A stretch of DNA of 64,000 nt, from positions 2,233,624 to 2,297,623 of the forward strand of contig NZ_VOHB01000002.1 of NCBI RefSeq assembly GCF_007859295.1, written 5' to 3'. The translations under genes and the position numbers were made by a program. This DNA is from Planococcus sp. CPCC 101016 (GTDB taxonomy: Bacteria > Bacillota > Bacilli > Bacillales_A > Planococcaceae). Under the pieces are notes generated by a model, which saw only the letters and a list, made by a program, of their open reading frames with translations, was not told the DNA's origin and did not search any database. How positions within the stretch are numbered: position 1 is the first letter of the stretch; each line of letters opens with the position of its first letter. Shown here in pieces: positions 20,357-32,517 of this stretch.

Positions 20357-20851
20357 TCATCTTTTCGACTTTGGCGGCATCAAAATTTCCGCCATAATAA
20401 TTCCTCTTCTAACGTCCTCGTTGCTTAACGGCAATAGATCATCCTCATTGTTTTTCGTCCGAGGAGCAGCCGACTGGCTTCGCAAAGCGCTAGACTCTGT
20501 TGCTGTAATACGATCCTCAATTTCAGAAGAAATTTCCCGTGGAGATACACGACGCTGCACTTCCTGACGCGCTTCCCTTACTGGTCTCCGGTTTGCAACT
20601 TCTTCAACTTTTTTCTTCACCTGCTGTGTTCGTTCAGGCTGTGGGGTTTTTTGATTTTGCAGTTCCCCATAAATTTCTTTAGCATAATCTTCTACTCGTT
20701 TGAACGTTTTTTGTCCGGATCGGCTATCCCTGCCAGTTGACCTTTGCGGCGAGACGGGCTTTGCCGGAGCATCATCGGCTGAATCCTTTTTTCCTTTACT
20801 GAAAAAAGTGCTGACCGCCATGATTATTAGTCCAATTATGAGAGCTTCCAT
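20357..20851 (-). CDS. Uncharacterised membrane-anchored protein next to floA
   Basis: 164 residues; I do not recognise a named family. Seen: a hydrophobic N-terminal segment (about 3-17, ALIIGLIIMAVSTFF), a long charged, proline- and Gln/Arg-rich middle (about 20-130, probably disordered or coiled), and an ordered-looking tail NEDVRRGIIMAEILMPPKSKR. The AEIL-PP tail is reminiscent of C-terminal tails I recall in other uncharacterised Firmicute proteins; that is a weak impression. GGGAGG precedes the ATG at 20851. It follows floA by 30 bases and probably shares its transcript, so a role in the flotillin membrane domain is possible but only inferred. Confidence 0.75.
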   Translation of the reverse strand: MEALIIGLIIMAVSTFFSKGKKDSADDAPAKPVSPQRSTGRDSRSGQKTFKRVEDYAKEIYGELQNQKTPQPERTQQVKKKVEEVANRRPVREARQEVQRRVSPREISSEIEDRITATESSALRSQSAAPRTKNNEDDLLPLSNEDVRRGIIMAEILMPPKSKR

Positions 20852-20881
20852 ACGACAAACCTCCCTTATGGTTAACGGCCA

Positions 20882-21868
20882 TTATTTATCGTCGGATTTG
20901 TCCATGCCTGTTTTCGAGATAGACTCTCGCATACCGGTATCCGCTTGGACATTCTTGTAATTTACATAGTCCATAACGCCAATATTCCCGGTGCGAAGTG
21001 CTTCGGACATCGCTAATGGCACTTCAGCTTCAGCTTCGACAACTTTCGCTCTCATTTCCACAACTTTCGCTTTCATTTCCTGTTCGCTTGCTACAGCCAT
21101 TGCACGACGTTCTTCCGCTTTGGCTTGGGCAATTTTCTTATCTGCTTCTGCTTGCTCTGTTTGCAATTCGGCACCAATGTTCTTGCCGATATCAACATCC
21201 GCAATATCAATCGAGAGGATTTCGAATGCCGTACCTGAATCCAAACCTTTAGATAGCACTGTTTGTGAAATCAAGTCCGGGTTCTCAAGGACTTTCTTGT
21301 GGCTCGTACTTGAACCGAGTGTGGATACAATACCTTCACCAACACGAGCGACGATGGTTTCTTCACCTGCACCACCGACTAAGCGGTCAATATTGGCGCG
21401 AACCGTAATTCTAGCTTTTGCTTTAACTTCGATTCCGTCCATCGCAACACCTGCAATAAATGGCGTTTCTATAACTTTCGGGTTAACGGACATTTGAACA
21501 GCTTCCAACACGTCACGCCCTGCCAAGTCAATCGCTGCTGCGCGTTCGAAAGGCAATTCAATATTTGCACGGTGTGCAGCAATCAATGCATTAACGACAC
21601 GGTCAACGTTACCGCCTGCTAAGTAATGGCTTTCTAATTGATTGATGGTTACTGTCAATCCAGCTTTTGACGCTTTAATCAGTGGGTTTACGATCCGTGA
21701 CGGAATAACCCGGCGCAATCTCATACCAATCAGTGTAAAGATACTGATTCTTACCCCTGCGGCCAATGCTGAAATCCATAATGTAATTGGCACGAATGTG
21801 AAGAAAATTGCCAGAACGATGATGATACCTATTATTGCTGCACCTAAACCAATTGTTTCAAGTCCCAT
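20882..21868 (-). CDS. floA: Flotillin-like protein FloA
   Basis: 328-residue membrane scaffold that organises functional membrane microdomains. The N-terminal hairpin membrane segment (about 3-30) is followed by the [25 protein letters not shown] part, an SPFH/band-7-like core, and an Ala/Glu-rich coiled coil (about 225-300, [19 protein letters not shown]). Start ATG at 21868 has GAGGAGG upstream; the frame extends 27 bases further without support. The stop of nfeD overlaps this start region, so the two are translationally coupled. Confidence 0.93.
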   Translation of the reverse strand: MGLETIGLGAAIIGIIIVLAIFFTFVPITLWISALAAGVRISIFTLIGMRLRRVIPSRIVNPLIKASKAGLTVTINQLESHYLAGGNVDRVVNALIAAHRANIELPFERAAAIDLAGRDVLEAVQMSVNPKVIETPFIAGVAMDGIEVKAKARITVRANIDRLVGGAGEETIVARVGEGIVSTLGSSTSHKKVLENPDLISQTVLSKGLDSGTAFEILSIDIADVDIGKNIGAELQTEQAEADKKIAQAKAEERRAMAVASEQEMKAKVVEMRAKVVEAEAEVPLAMSEALRTGNIGVMDYVNYKNVQADTGMRESISKTGMDKSDDK

Positions 21869-21872
21869 TCTT

Positions 21873-23198
21873 CTATTCCTCCTCTTGTTTTTCAAGTTCG
21901 CGTACTACAATACGAGAACCTTCTACCTTGATTATCTTAACATCTTTCCCATTGTCGATAAATCTGCCTTCAGAGACAGCATCTATGCGTTCATCATCTA
22001 ACCTGATGGTGCCCGATGGACGAAGCGCCGTCACTGCTTTCGCAATTTTACCGACAAGTTCCGGGCGATTTGTAGTCGATACGTAACCATGTTCCGTATC
22101 GGTGGCATCCGTCAAGATAATCCGTTTGAACAAATCAAGCCGCTTACCAAAGAATTTCACTACAATCACCATCCCTACTGTTGCTACTATCATTGCAATA
22201 AGTACTGCTATGGCGGTGGTCTTCAGGTCCCCTCCCGCCAAAAGAATGCTTCCGAGAATGGCTGCAATACCTAAGAATCCAGCAACACCGCCCGGAATAA
22301 TAAACTCTGCGACCAATAGCCCAAATCCGATCACCAATAAGATAATGGATTCATAGCCAGCCAACCCTGCCACCAGATGACCGTAAAAAAACAGCATCAG
22401 GAAAGTCAGACCAATAAATCCTGGAATCCCGACTCCAGGCGTAAACAATTCAAGCAGCAATCCAAGTGCTGCAAATGACAGGAGGATCGGTACGACTATC
22501 GGGTTGGTCAGAAAACGTGCCAAACTCTCCGAAAAGGTTTCATCAATCATAACTACAGCCGCATCTTCATACCCTTTCAAAGCAAGCAGCTCGTCTAAAG
22601 AAGATACAGTGCCTTCTGAGTACCCAATTTGTTCAGCTTCGGCTGCACCGAGGGTCAATAATTCCCCCTCATCAATGCCCAGCTCAGGTATACTCATCGA
22701 GGCATCGGCCATGGCCAATGCATACTGCGGATCACGATCGGCTGATTGGGCTGCACTTCTCATAGAAGACAGCCAAGCGCTGTTGGCTTTGTCCGCTGCT
22801 GCGTTTCCAGCCATATCAATTACTTGGGCTGCTCCCATTCGACCGTTTGGATGCATGTAAATCTCGTCATTATGCAAAGCCAGAAAAGCGCCGGCAGATA
22901 GCGCATCCTGATTAATGAAAGCTAAAGTCTGTATTGAAGTTTTGTTCAATAGACGGGCAATGCCATCCGCCGCGTCTACAAACCCGCCCGGCGTATCAAT
23001 TTCGAATATGATGGCTTCGGCTCCAGCATCTTCTGCTTCTTCAATGCCCCGTTCGAGAAAAGCCTGCAGTCCTCTTTCAACTTCATCTTCGATTGGTATT
23101 ACGTACACTGTCGAAGTGTCAGCCTGGATAGCCGGGAGCATGAGCAGAAACGATAACAGTAAAAGTCCAAAACCAATAAAGACTTTGACTCTGCTCAA
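21873..23198 (-). CDS. NfeD-type membrane serine protease (YqeZ/NfeD1b)
   Basis: 441 residues. Signal-like N terminus (about 5-26), a ClpP-class protease domain (about 28-230) with [34 protein letters not shown] containing the expected nucleophile Ser (ALSAGA), four to five membrane helices (about 235-370), and a C-terminal OB-like NfeD domain. It works with flotillins in membrane quality control. The start is TTG at 23198 with GGAGAG 8 bases before. It begins the sigma-W-type operon nfeD-floA. Confidence 0.9.
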   Translation of the reverse strand: MSRVKVFIGFGLLLLSFLLMLPAIQADTSTVYVIPIEDEVERGLQAFLERGIEEAEDAGAEAIIFEIDTPGGFVDAADGIARLLNKTSIQTLAFINQDALSAGAFLALHNDEIYMHPNGRMGAAQVIDMAGNAAADKANSAWLSSMRSAAQSADRDPQYALAMADASMSIPELGIDEGELLTLGAAEAEQIGYSEGTVSSLDELLALKGYEDAAVVMIDETFSESLARFLTNPIVVPILLSFAALGLLLELFTPGVGIPGFIGLTFLMLFFYGHLVAGLAGYESIILLVIGFGLLVAEFIIPGGVAGFLGIAAILGSILLAGGDLKTTAIAVLIAMIVATVGMVIVVKFFGKRLDLFKRIILTDATDTEHGYVSTTNRPELVGKIAKAVTALRPSGTIRLDDERIDAVSEGRFIDNGKDVKIIKVEGSRIVVRELEKQEEE

Positions 23199-23241
23199 TG
23201 GGATCTCTCCTTTCGCATTTCAAATTTACTGTTTGTATATA

Positions 23242-23267
23242 TACGGATAAACTGGCGTGTGGTTTCA
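23242..23267 (-). promoter_or_regulatory. Sigma-W-type (ECF) promoter of nfeD-floA
   Basis: Minus strand TGAAAC (23267-23262), 16 bp, CGTA (23245-23242), an exact match to the sigma-W consensus known in B. subtilis, 44 bases before the nfeD TTG. The B. subtilis yqeZ-floA operon is sigma-W controlled, so envelope-stress induction is likely here as well. Confidence 0.82.
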
Positions 23268-23523
23268 TTTTTACTATAAATAATTAAATCTATCAAACCG
23301 TTTTTTTATAGACTTACTGAAGAGCTCTTCAAATGAAACTGCGTTAAATAAAATCACTCCATTGAAAAGTTTTAGCTGGAACTAGTGTTGATAAAAACTA
23401 AGGAGAAAAAAAGAGGTGTTAAGGGAATAAAGATAAATGCATCTTTTCAATCTACCTATTTTCATTATAAAGGAAAGCTTCAGCAATAACGAAAGAATGC
23501 GCTTACAAATGTGACAATTAGAA
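23268..23523. other. Gene-free stretch between rpsU and nfeD
   Basis: AT-rich DNA with no open frame of note. It contains a short palindrome GAAGAGCTCTTC (about 23321-23332). B. subtilis has yqeY in this place; no remnant of it is recognisable here. Confidence 0.6.
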
Positions 23524-23556
23524 AAACCGCCAACACGATGATCGCGTTGGCGGTTT
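23524..23556 (-). terminator. Terminator after rpsU
   Basis: AAACCGCCAACACGA (23524-23538) pairs with TCGCGTTGGCGGTTT (23542-23556) with a 3-nt loop; a T-run follows on the minus strand. Confidence 0.9.
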
Positions 23557-23605
23557 AGGCTGGTCGTTCATATTTTTTAAAAGTCATTATACTCGTTAAA
23601 GTCAA

Positions 23606-23779
23606 TTAAAATTTACGTTTACGCGCAGCTTCTGATTTTAGTTTACGTTTCACGCTCGGCTTATCATAGTACTCGCGCTTTCTAACCTCTTGCATTGTTC
23701 CGGATTTAGAAACAGTACGTTTGAAGCGGCGAAGAGCATCTTCAATCGATTCGTTTTTACGAACGGTAGTTTTTGTCAT
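23606..23779 (-). CDS. rpsU: 30S ribosomal protein S21
   Basis: 57 residues, the usual length. [21 protein letters not shown] and the basic tail [14 protein letters not shown] are typical. Start ATG at 23779 has GGGAGGG upstream; the frame is open 24 bases further but that includes the binding site. It has its own strong promoter and terminator. Confidence 0.96.
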   Translation of the reverse strand: MTKTTVRKNESIEDALRRFKRTVSKSGTMQEVRKREYYDKPSVKRKLKSEAARKRKF

Positions 23780-23842
23780 CTCTTTTTCCCTCCCTCCGAA
23801 CACACGTTGAAGCGAAGAACAACAAGTGTTATATACTCAAAA

Positions 23843-23871
23843 ATTATATCGTATTCTCAGGAAAAGGTCAA
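23843..23871 (-). promoter_or_regulatory. rpsU promoter
   Basis: Minus strand TTGACC (23871-23866), 17 bp, TATAAT (23848-23843), just past the deoC stop. Confidence 0.82.
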
Positions 23872-23874
23872 TAG

Positions 23875-24543
23875 TTAATAATCGGAATCTGAAGTTAAGC
23901 CTTGCATGATTTTCACTCCAGAACTGGCACCAATGCGTGTAGCTCCTGCTTCGATCATTGCCTCTACATCTTCCAAGCTTCGAACGCCTCCAGATGCTTT
24001 TACGCCTAACTCAGGACCAACTGTCTGACGCATCAATTTGACGTCTTCAACTGTGGCACCACCGGTTGAAAATCCTGTAGAAGTTTTGACAAAATCAGCT
24101 CCTGCTTCTTTTGAAAGGCGTGAAGCTGTTTCTTTTTCTGAATCAGTCAGCAGGCAAGTTTCCAAAATCACTTTTACAATGGCTTTTCCTTTTGCTGCTT
24201 GAACGACTGCTTCGATATCTTTTTTCACATGATCCGTATTTCCGCTTTTCAACGCCCCGACATTCAAGACCATGTCAATTTCACCAGCGCCTTTTGAAAT
24301 CGCGTCAGTAGTTTCAAATGCTTTCGTCTCCGGAGTTGATGCACCCAGGGGGAATCCAATAACTGTGCATACTTTTACTCCGCTGTCTGCCAACTCGGCT
24401 GCTGCTGTTTCCACCCAAGTCGGATTGACACAGACAGAGGCGAACTTGAACTCAGCTGCTTCTTTACAGAGCTGAATAACTTGGCTTTCTGTTGATTCAG
24501 GTTTCAATAAGGTGTGGTCGATATAAGATGCAATGTTCGTCAT
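23875..24543 (-). CDS. deoC: Deoxyribose-phosphate aldolase
   Basis: 222-residue class I aldolase splitting 2-deoxyribose-5-phosphate to glyceraldehyde-3-phosphate and acetaldehyde in deoxynucleoside catabolism. The Schiff-base Lys is in [14 protein letters not shown] (about 149-162), with the second Lys in VKASGGVRS (about 180-188). In B. subtilis the methylthiotransferase gene mtaB (yqeV) stands between rsmE and rpsU; here deoC takes that place. No deoxynucleoside operon partners are nearby. Confidence 0.95.
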   Translation of the reverse strand: MTNIASYIDHTLLKPESTESQVIQLCKEAAEFKFASVCVNPTWVETAAAELADSGVKVCTVIGFPLGASTPETKAFETTDAISKGAGEIDMVLNVGALKSGNTDHVKKDIEAVVQAAKGKAIVKVILETCLLTDSEKETASRLSKEAGADFVKTSTGFSTGGATVEDVKLMRQTVGPELGVKASGGVRSLEDVEAMIEAGATRIGASSGVKIMQGLTSDSDY

Positions 24544-24663
24544 GATTAAAAATCCCCATTCTATTAAAAGTCATTTTGTTCATCCATCTATTCCCTGTAC
24601 GGGAAATGGCATTGCAGTTCAGTGTCCTAAGCTTTTGATGTATTCAGAAACGGCTGTACTGCT

Positions 24664-25401
24664 TCATTCGAATTCACTGGAAATTGCCGCAAGAGCATAC
24701 AATGGAGCCGTTTCTGTCCGCAGAATTCGCGGACCGAGAGAAGTGAAAATAGCACCTGAGCTTTTCAGCGCTGATGCTTCAGCTTCAGTGATTCCGCCTT
24801 CCGGACCAAATACGATCAGGACTGAATCTTTATCATACAATGATTTCAAAATTTCAGCAAACCGCGTTCTGCTGCCTTGGCGAGCCTCTTCTTCATAGGC
24901 AACAATAACTGCATCATACGAATCGGCTTGGTTGAGCAATTGCTTAAAAGTATGGACGCTATGTATTTCAGGAATATGGGTCCTGTGCGATTGTTCAGCC
25001 GCTTCTTTCGCGATTTTTTGAAGCCGATCGATTTTTTTCTGGCTTTTGGAAGTGTCCCATTTGACGATGGACCGCTCTGCTGCAAAAGGCAGCAAAGCAT
25101 ACACCCCAAGCTCGGTTGCTTTTTGCGTAATCAAATCAAGCTTATCGCCTTTCGGCAATCCACATGCGATGGTCACTTTTTTCGGCAGCTCCACTTGTGT
25201 TTCCAGCTTTTCACCTAACTCTACTTCCACATCAAAATCAGCCGTCAGTATTTTCGCTATATGAGCTTTGCCTTCCATGACCACAATCAGAGAACCACCG
25301 GCAGTTTGGCGCATAACTTTGGCGATGTGCTTTGCATCATCGCCTGTTATTGCCACTCTTCGGTTGTCTGGAATTTTGCCTTCTATAAAATATCGCTGCA
25401 T
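24664..25401 (-). CDS. rsmE: 16S rRNA (uracil1498-N3)-methyltransferase RsmE
   Basis: 245-residue SPOUT methyltransferase. The N-terminal PUA-like domain and the knotted SAM site, seen as LIVFGPEGGITEAEASAL (about 195-212) and the C-terminal LGPRILRTETAPLYAL, are intact. It follows prmA by 12 bases, as in B. subtilis yqeT-yqeU. Confidence 0.95.
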   Translation of the reverse strand: MQRYFIEGKIPDNRRVAITGDDAKHIAKVMRQTAGGSLIVVMEGKAHIAKILTADFDVEVELGEKLETQVELPKKVTIACGLPKGDKLDLITQKATELGVYALLPFAAERSIVKWDTSKSQKKIDRLQKIAKEAAEQSHRTHIPEIHSVHTFKQLLNQADSYDAVIVAYEEEARQGSRTRFAEILKSLYDKDSVLIVFGPEGGITEAEASALKSSGAIFTSLGPRILRTETAPLYALAAISSEFE

Positions 25402-25413
25402 TGTGGCACCCCG

Positions 25414-26355
25414 TTATTCAGGTTTTTTTGAAATGATAGTGACCCAGTCTTCCATCATCATGACGTCTTCAATAACAAATCCGGATGCTTCAAGAGCAGC
25501 TTTTACATCATTCTTTTTCGCCGCAATAATGCCTGACGTGATATAGCGGCCACCCGGTTTCACAATAGTGAATGCATCGTCCGTAAAGGACATGATGACT
25601 TCCGCTAAAATATTCGCGACTACCACATCTCCCGGCTGCCCTACTTTATCAGTCAAATTGCCTTCTTCTACAGTGACAATATCCTGGACTTTATTGAGCT
25701 TAACGTTAATGGTGGCTGATCTTACGGCAACTTCATCCAAATCCAGTGCGTATACTTCTTTCGCAGACAGTAATGCCGCTCCAATCGCAAGAACCCCTGA
25801 ACCTGTGCCAATGTCGATGACGCGATCTCCCGGCTGCACCGTTTTTTCCAACGCTTGAAGGCTCATGACTGTCGTCGGATGAGTGCCTGTACCAAACGCC
25901 ATGCCTGGGTCCAGCTCGATGATCAATTCATCGCTTGATACAGGATTATAGGTTTCCCACGTCGGAACAATCGTAAAGCGTTCGGAAATTTTAACGGGAT
26001 GGTAGTATTTCTTCCAAGCCGTTGCCCATTCCTCTTCATTTACTTCGCTGATGGTCACTTCATTCTTGCCTAAGTTAATATCGAAGGCAACCAGGTTGTT
26101 GATCGCCAATTTAATGGCTTCAACCGTTTCTCCCAGAAAACTGTTGACCGGCAAATAAGCTTTTAGGATAACCCCATCAATCGGAAAATCTTCCGGATCC
26201 AGCGAATAGATTTCACCGAAACGATCTTCTCTTTCTTTTGTTAAATCTTCCGAATCCTCAATGACCACACCGCTGGCACCAGCTTCATGCATGATATTGG
26301 AAACCGCTTCTATTGCTTCGTTTGTCGTATGAATCGCCAGTTCTGACCATTTCAA
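25414..26355 (-). CDS. prmA: Ribosomal protein L11 methyltransferase PrmA
   Basis: 313-residue enzyme that methylates ribosomal protein L11. The SAM-binding motif [18 protein letters not shown] (about 179-196) and the VANILAEVI catalytic motif (about 244-252) are present; the N-terminal 60 residues form the L11-binding domain. It lies downstream of dnaJ with a 130-bp gap that holds a weak hairpin (about 26396-26425). Confidence 0.95.
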   Translation of the reverse strand: MKWSELAIHTTNEAIEAVSNIMHEAGASGVVIEDSEDLTKEREDRFGEIYSLDPEDFPIDGVILKAYLPVNSFLGETVEAIKLAINNLVAFDINLGKNEVTISEVNEEEWATAWKKYYHPVKISERFTIVPTWETYNPVSSDELIIELDPGMAFGTGTHPTTVMSLQALEKTVQPGDRVIDIGTGSGVLAIGAALLSAKEVYALDLDEVAVRSATINVKLNKVQDIVTVEEGNLTDKVGQPGDVVVANILAEVIMSFTDDAFTIVKPGGRYITSGIIAAKKNDVKAALEASGFVIEDVMMMEDWVTIISKKPE

Positions 26356-26485
26356 TTCCGCCCAGCTCCTTTTTCGCTTTTACAGTCAGTAAGACTCTCG
26401 CTTTTCGCAAGAGCCTTCTGTTTGTAAAACTTGAATTGCTTTAACTGACAGTGAAACAGAAATTCTTTTACGTTTTCAGCTTGTA

Positions 26486-27604
26486 TCAATCGCCTTTAAT
26501 TGTGCGTTTGATTTTTGCAAAAAGAGAGCTGCTGTGTTCTTCTGGAATATCTCCACTGATTTCAGCAAATTCCCGCAATAGCTGTTTCTGCTTCTCGCTG
26601 AGTTTCGTTTGTGTTTTTACGCGGACGATAACATGCTGGTCGCCAGTTCCGTAGCCATGAACATTTTTAACGCCTTTGCCTTTCAAACGGAAACGTGCGC
26701 CACTTTGTGTGCCGGCCGGAATTTTCAACTTCACTTTTCCTGAAATAGTCGGCACTTCGATTTCATCGCCCAATGCAGCTTGTGGATAAGTAATGGAAAT
26801 ATCCAGGTAAATATCATCGCCTTCACGCTGGAATTGCTTATGCGGTCTTACACGGAAAACAACATACAGATCTCCTGCAGGTCCTCCGTTGACACCTGGT
26901 GCCCCTTGCCCTGTAACGCGCAATTGCTGGCCATCATCAACACCGGCTGGAATAGTGACTTTGATTTTTTTGACTTTGCGTACTTTTCCTTCACCGCGGC
27001 AAGTCGGGCATTTCTCTTCAATGATCTGTCCAGTTCCTTCACAATGCTGGCAGGCACGGCGATTGACCATACGGCCAAACGGTGTATCCTGTGTGACATT
27101 CATCTGGCCAGAACCTTCGCAATACGGACATGTTTTTTTCTTCGTGCCAGGCTTAGCGCCAGAACCGTCGCACGTATCGCATGTTTCGTCTTTTGGAATT
27201 TCAACTTCCGTTTCTTTGCCGAACACAGCATCCATGAAATCGATGGTCATTGAATATTGCAGGTCATCGCCTTTACGCGGAGCATTCGGGTCACGTCGTC
27301 TCGAACCGCCGCCAAAGAACGTGCTGAAGATATCGTCGAAACCAAACCCATCGGCTCCGCTGAAACCGCCGCCAAAGCCTTGGTTCGGATCTTGATGTCC
27401 GTATTGATCGTATTGTGCACGTTTTTGTTCGTCGCTCAATACTTCATATGCCTCTTTAACTTCCTGGAATTTTTCAGAAGCATCGGTATCCTTATTGATA
27501 TCCGGATGGAACTTTTTTGACAAAGTCCGGTATGCTTTTCTAATCTCTTCTTTAGAAGCGGACTTGGATACGCCCAATACTTCATAATAATCTCGCTTAT
27601 TCAT
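26486..27604 (-). CDS. dnaJ: Chaperone protein DnaJ
   Basis: 372-residue co-chaperone of DnaK. The J domain with HPD at about 33-35 is followed by a Gly/Phe-rich linker (about 75-105), four CxxCxGxG zinc repeats ([32 protein letters not shown], about 145-205) and the C-terminal substrate-binding domains. It is full length. It follows dnaK with a hairpin between them. Confidence 0.97.
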   Translation of the reverse strand: MNKRDYYEVLGVSKSASKEEIRKAYRTLSKKFHPDINKDTDASEKFQEVKEAYEVLSDEQKRAQYDQYGHQDPNQGFGGGFSGADGFGFDDIFSTFFGGGSRRRDPNAPRKGDDLQYSMTIDFMDAVFGKETEVEIPKDETCDTCDGSGAKPGTKKKTCPYCEGSGQMNVTQDTPFGRMVNRRACQHCEGTGQIIEEKCPTCRGEGKVRKVKKIKVTIPAGVDDGQQLRVTGQGAPGVNGGPAGDLYVVFRVRPHKQFQREGDDIYLDISITYPQAALGDEIEVPTISGKVKLKIPAGTQSGARFRLKGKGVKNVHGYGTGDQHVIVRVKTQTKLSEKQKQLLREFAEISGDIPEEHSSSLFAKIKRTIKGD

Positions 27605-27671
27605 AAGTCACTCTCCCTCTAGCAATCAACTGTAATTGTACACGGTTTAAATCGCTCTTGCAAAGACATTG

Positions 27672-27706
27672 AAAAAGCCAAAGCATGTTGCTTTGCTTTG
27701 ACTTTT
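27672..27706 (-). terminator. Hairpin between dnaK and dnaJ
   Basis: Imperfect stem AAAAGCCAAAGCA (about 27673-27685) with TGCTTTGACTTTT (about 27694-27706), followed on the minus strand by a short T-run. It may partly end transcription after dnaK, lowering dnaJ relative to dnaK. Confidence 0.7.
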
Positions 27707-27717
27707 CCATGTTTTGC

Positions 27718-30175
<2,458 letters not shown>

Positions 30176-30192
30176 ATCTGTTCCTCCTTTGT

Positions 30193-31227
30193 TCACGTTC
30201 CTTTAAACATACGGGTTAGTTCTTTCGACAAATCACCGCTCAACAGATCTAAAATGGAGACGATGCGTTTATAATCCATCCGTTTTGGGCCGACTATGGC
30301 GATAGAACCCGTCTGCTCTTCTCCAATGTCATACGACACCGTAATGACACTGCAGTCTTCCATTGCCGACAGCGTGTTTTCCGAGCCAATGCGAATATGG
30401 AGGCCTTGGCTTCCAACAGGCAGTATCATCGGAATGTGCTTGGCTTCTTCCATGACATCCATCAAATTCCTGATTTTTTGGAGATCATGAAAATCAGGCT
30501 GCTTCAGAATATTAAGCTTTCCGCCGTAAAATACATTTTCATCTTCATGCGGCAATAATACCGCTTGTCTGAATGTATGAAACAGTTCGCCGTAGCGTTC
30601 GACATGCTGCTTTAAAATCGTCAAAGTCTCTTGCTCCAGCCGCAGATGCAGGTTGTTGAGAGACACCCCGACCAGCCGTTCATTAAGGATATTCGCCATC
30701 TTTTCAATATCCGACGGATTGAGGCCTGGCGGAATCGAAAATACCCGATTTTCCACATGCCCTGAATCGGTTACGATAATCGCAACCGCAGCATCCTCCG
30801 TCAATGGGACAATCGACAATTTCTTGACGATGTGCCTGCGCACATCAGGTCCCAATAAAATGGATGTGTAATTGGTCAATTCCGAAAGAATCATTGCAGA
30901 GCGCTTGATGACTTCTTCTGTCTCTGTCAGTTTTTCCTCGAAAACCGAGCGCAATTGCTTAATATCCTGTTGTGCCAGCGGCCTTGGCGTCAGCAGGTGA
31001 TCGACGTAATAGCGGTAGCCTTTTTGAGAAGGAATGCGTCCGGAAGACGTATGTGTTTTCTCCAGAAAGCCCATGCCTTCCAAATCCGCCATTTCGTTTC
31101 GGATGGTTGCCGGACTGAAAGGGATTTCAGGTTTTTTGGAGAGTTGGTTCGATCCTACCGGCTGAGCTGATTGAATATAATCATCCACTGTCACCTTTAA
31201 GATGAGCAGTTGCCGTTCTGTTAACAT
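30193..31227 (-). CDS. hrcA: Heat-inducible transcription repressor HrcA
   Basis: 344-residue repressor of class I heat-shock genes. The winged HTH MLTERQLLILKVTVDDYIQSAQPVGSNQLSK is in the first 35 residues; PATIRNEMADLEGMGFL is the recognition part. A GAF-like dimer domain follows. ATG at 31227 has AGAGGTG before it. A perfect CIRCE operator precedes it, so it controls its own operon. Confidence 0.96.
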   Translation of the reverse strand: MLTERQLLILKVTVDDYIQSAQPVGSNQLSKKPEIPFSPATIRNEMADLEGMGFLEKTHTSSGRIPSQKGYRYYVDHLLTPRPLAQQDIKQLRSVFEEKLTETEEVIKRSAMILSELTNYTSILLGPDVRRHIVKKLSIVPLTEDAAVAIIVTDSGHVENRVFSIPPGLNPSDIEKMANILNERLVGVSLNNLHLRLEQETLTILKQHVERYGELFHTFRQAVLLPHEDENVFYGGKLNILKQPDFHDLQKIRNLMDVMEEAKHIPMILPVGSQGLHIRIGSENTLSAMEDCSVITVSYDIGEEQTGSIAIVGPKRMDYKRIVSILDLLSGDLSKELTRMFKGT

Positions 31228-31241
31228 GATCATCACCTCTG

Positions 31242-31268
31242 TTAGCACTCTAAGTACCCGAGTGCTAA
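31242..31268 (-). promoter_or_regulatory. CIRCE operator (HrcA binding site)
   Basis: TTAGCACTC (31242-31250), 9 bp, GAGTGCTAA (31260-31268): a perfect match to the CIRCE inverted repeat. It is in the 5' leader of hrcA, just before the binding site. Confidence 0.97.
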
Positions 31269-31278
31269 TACTACATTA

Positions 31279-31307
31279 AAATTAACAAATATCATGATCG
31301 ATGTCAA
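31279..31307 (-). promoter_or_regulatory. hrcA operon promoter
   Basis: Minus strand TTGACA (31307-31302), 17 bp, TAATTT (31284-31279), placed so that the CIRCE element lies right after the start of transcription. Confidence 0.75.
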
Positions 31308-31317
31308 CGGAAGAGCT

Positions 31318-32457
31318 TTATGCTAATAAAAATTGTTCAAAAACTTCATTGCCGACGAACCGGCCCTTTCTGGTAAGCCTTACAAAGTCACCGGCAATCT
31401 CGAGATTCCCTTTGGCAATTTCCTTTTCCAGGATAGTGCCGTAGACGGTCTTTATCGGTTTTTGGAATTTATTCTGAAAATGAAGCAAGGAAACACCGGA
31501 AGTTTTCCGGAGGCCTAAGAACATTTCTTCTTCCATCTTTTCATGAACTGGCACGATATGTGTATTGAGGATCGGCCGTTCGCCTTCTTCCAATGGCGAC
31601 ATGTATTTTTTCAACGGTCCAGCATTTGAATATCGGACTCCGTCCACATAGCCATGTGCACCGGCACCAACGCCGATATACTCGACGTTGTCCCAATATA
31701 GTAAATTATGGCGTGATTCATGCCCCGGACGCGCGAAGTTAGAGATTTCGTATTGCTTTAATCCGCGGCTGTCCATTTCATTCATCAATTTTTCATACAT
31801 ATCCGCTTCCAAATCTTCGGTTACGGTATTCAACTTGCCTTTTGTCATTAAATTATAGAAAACGGTTTTGGGTTCAATGATCAATGAGTAGGCAGAAAAA
31901 TGCGGCAGGTCAAAAGCAAAAGCCTTTTCCAGCGTATCATCCCATTGCTGCATGCTCTGCCCAGGCAAACCGTACATCAAATCAAAGCTTAAATTTTCAA
32001 ATCCAACCAGGCGGGCTGAATCAACTGCACGTGTAACATCTAAATTGCTGTGGGTCCGCCCAAGCCTTTTCAGAAGATCTTCATCAAATGACTGGACGCC
32101 CATGCTCAAACGATTAACGCCTCCGTCAAACAGCACCTGCATCTTATCTTTTGTCAGTTCATCGGGATTCGCTTCCGAAGTCCATTCCAAATCAGCCGAC
32201 ATCGGTACGTATCGGTGAATATGCGACAACAGCTTTTCCAATTGGGCAGGTGTCAGCGAAGTCGGGGTACCCCCTCCTAAAAAGATCGTCTCCAACGGCT
32301 GGTCGAGCGCTCCTTGCTCTTTCCATAATGCCAGTTCCTGGCCGACTGAATCGATATAGGCATCCACTGGCTGATCTTTGAAATAGACTTTATTGAAATC
32401 GCAGTAAAAACAAATTTGGTGACAGAATGGAATATGGATGTACAATCCTTTAACCAT
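31318..32457 (-). CDS. hemW: Heme chaperone HemW (HemN-like radical SAM)
   Basis: 379-residue radical SAM protein. The cluster motif CHQICFYCDF (about 12-21, CxxxCxxC) and GGGTPTSL (about 61-68) are seen; the C-terminal HemN domain is present. The protein is shorter than true coproporphyrinogen dehydrogenase and lacks its N-terminal extension, so it is the heme chaperone HemW rather than HemN. It lies between lepA and hrcA, as in B. subtilis. Confidence 0.92.
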   Translation of the reverse strand: MVKGLYIHIPFCHQICFYCDFNKVYFKDQPVDAYIDSVGQELALWKEQGALDQPLETIFLGGGTPTSLTPAQLEKLLSHIHRYVPMSADLEWTSEANPDELTKDKMQVLFDGGVNRLSMGVQSFDEDLLKRLGRTHSNLDVTRAVDSARLVGFENLSFDLMYGLPGQSMQQWDDTLEKAFAFDLPHFSAYSLIIEPKTVFYNLMTKGKLNTVTEDLEADMYEKLMNEMDSRGLKQYEISNFARPGHESRHNLLYWDNVEYIGVGAGAHGYVDGVRYSNAGPLKKYMSPLEEGERPILNTHIVPVHEKMEEEMFLGLRKTSGVSLLHFQNKFQKPIKTVYGTILEKEIAKGNLEIAGDFVRLTRKGRFVGNEVFEQFLLA

Positions 32458-32480
32458 TTTATTTCCTCTTTTCTAATAAG

Positions 32481-32514
32481 AAAAGGAGGCTGAAATTCCC
32501 GCCTCCTTTTTTTT
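32481..32514. terminator. Terminator after lepA
   Basis: AAAAGGAGGC (32481-32490) pairs with GCCTCCTTTT (32501-32510); T-rich tracts on both strands. It separates lepA from hemW. Confidence 0.88.
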
Positions 32515-32517
32515 CGT

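Noticed and set aside
20991..21497. 168-codon plus-strand open frame inside floA
   Set aside because: Mirror of the Ala/Glu-rich floA coiled coil; serine/alanine-rich shadow without a start site.
26396..26425. Terminator between dnaJ and prmA
   Set aside because: The hairpin has mismatches and no good T-run; read-through into prmA is likely.
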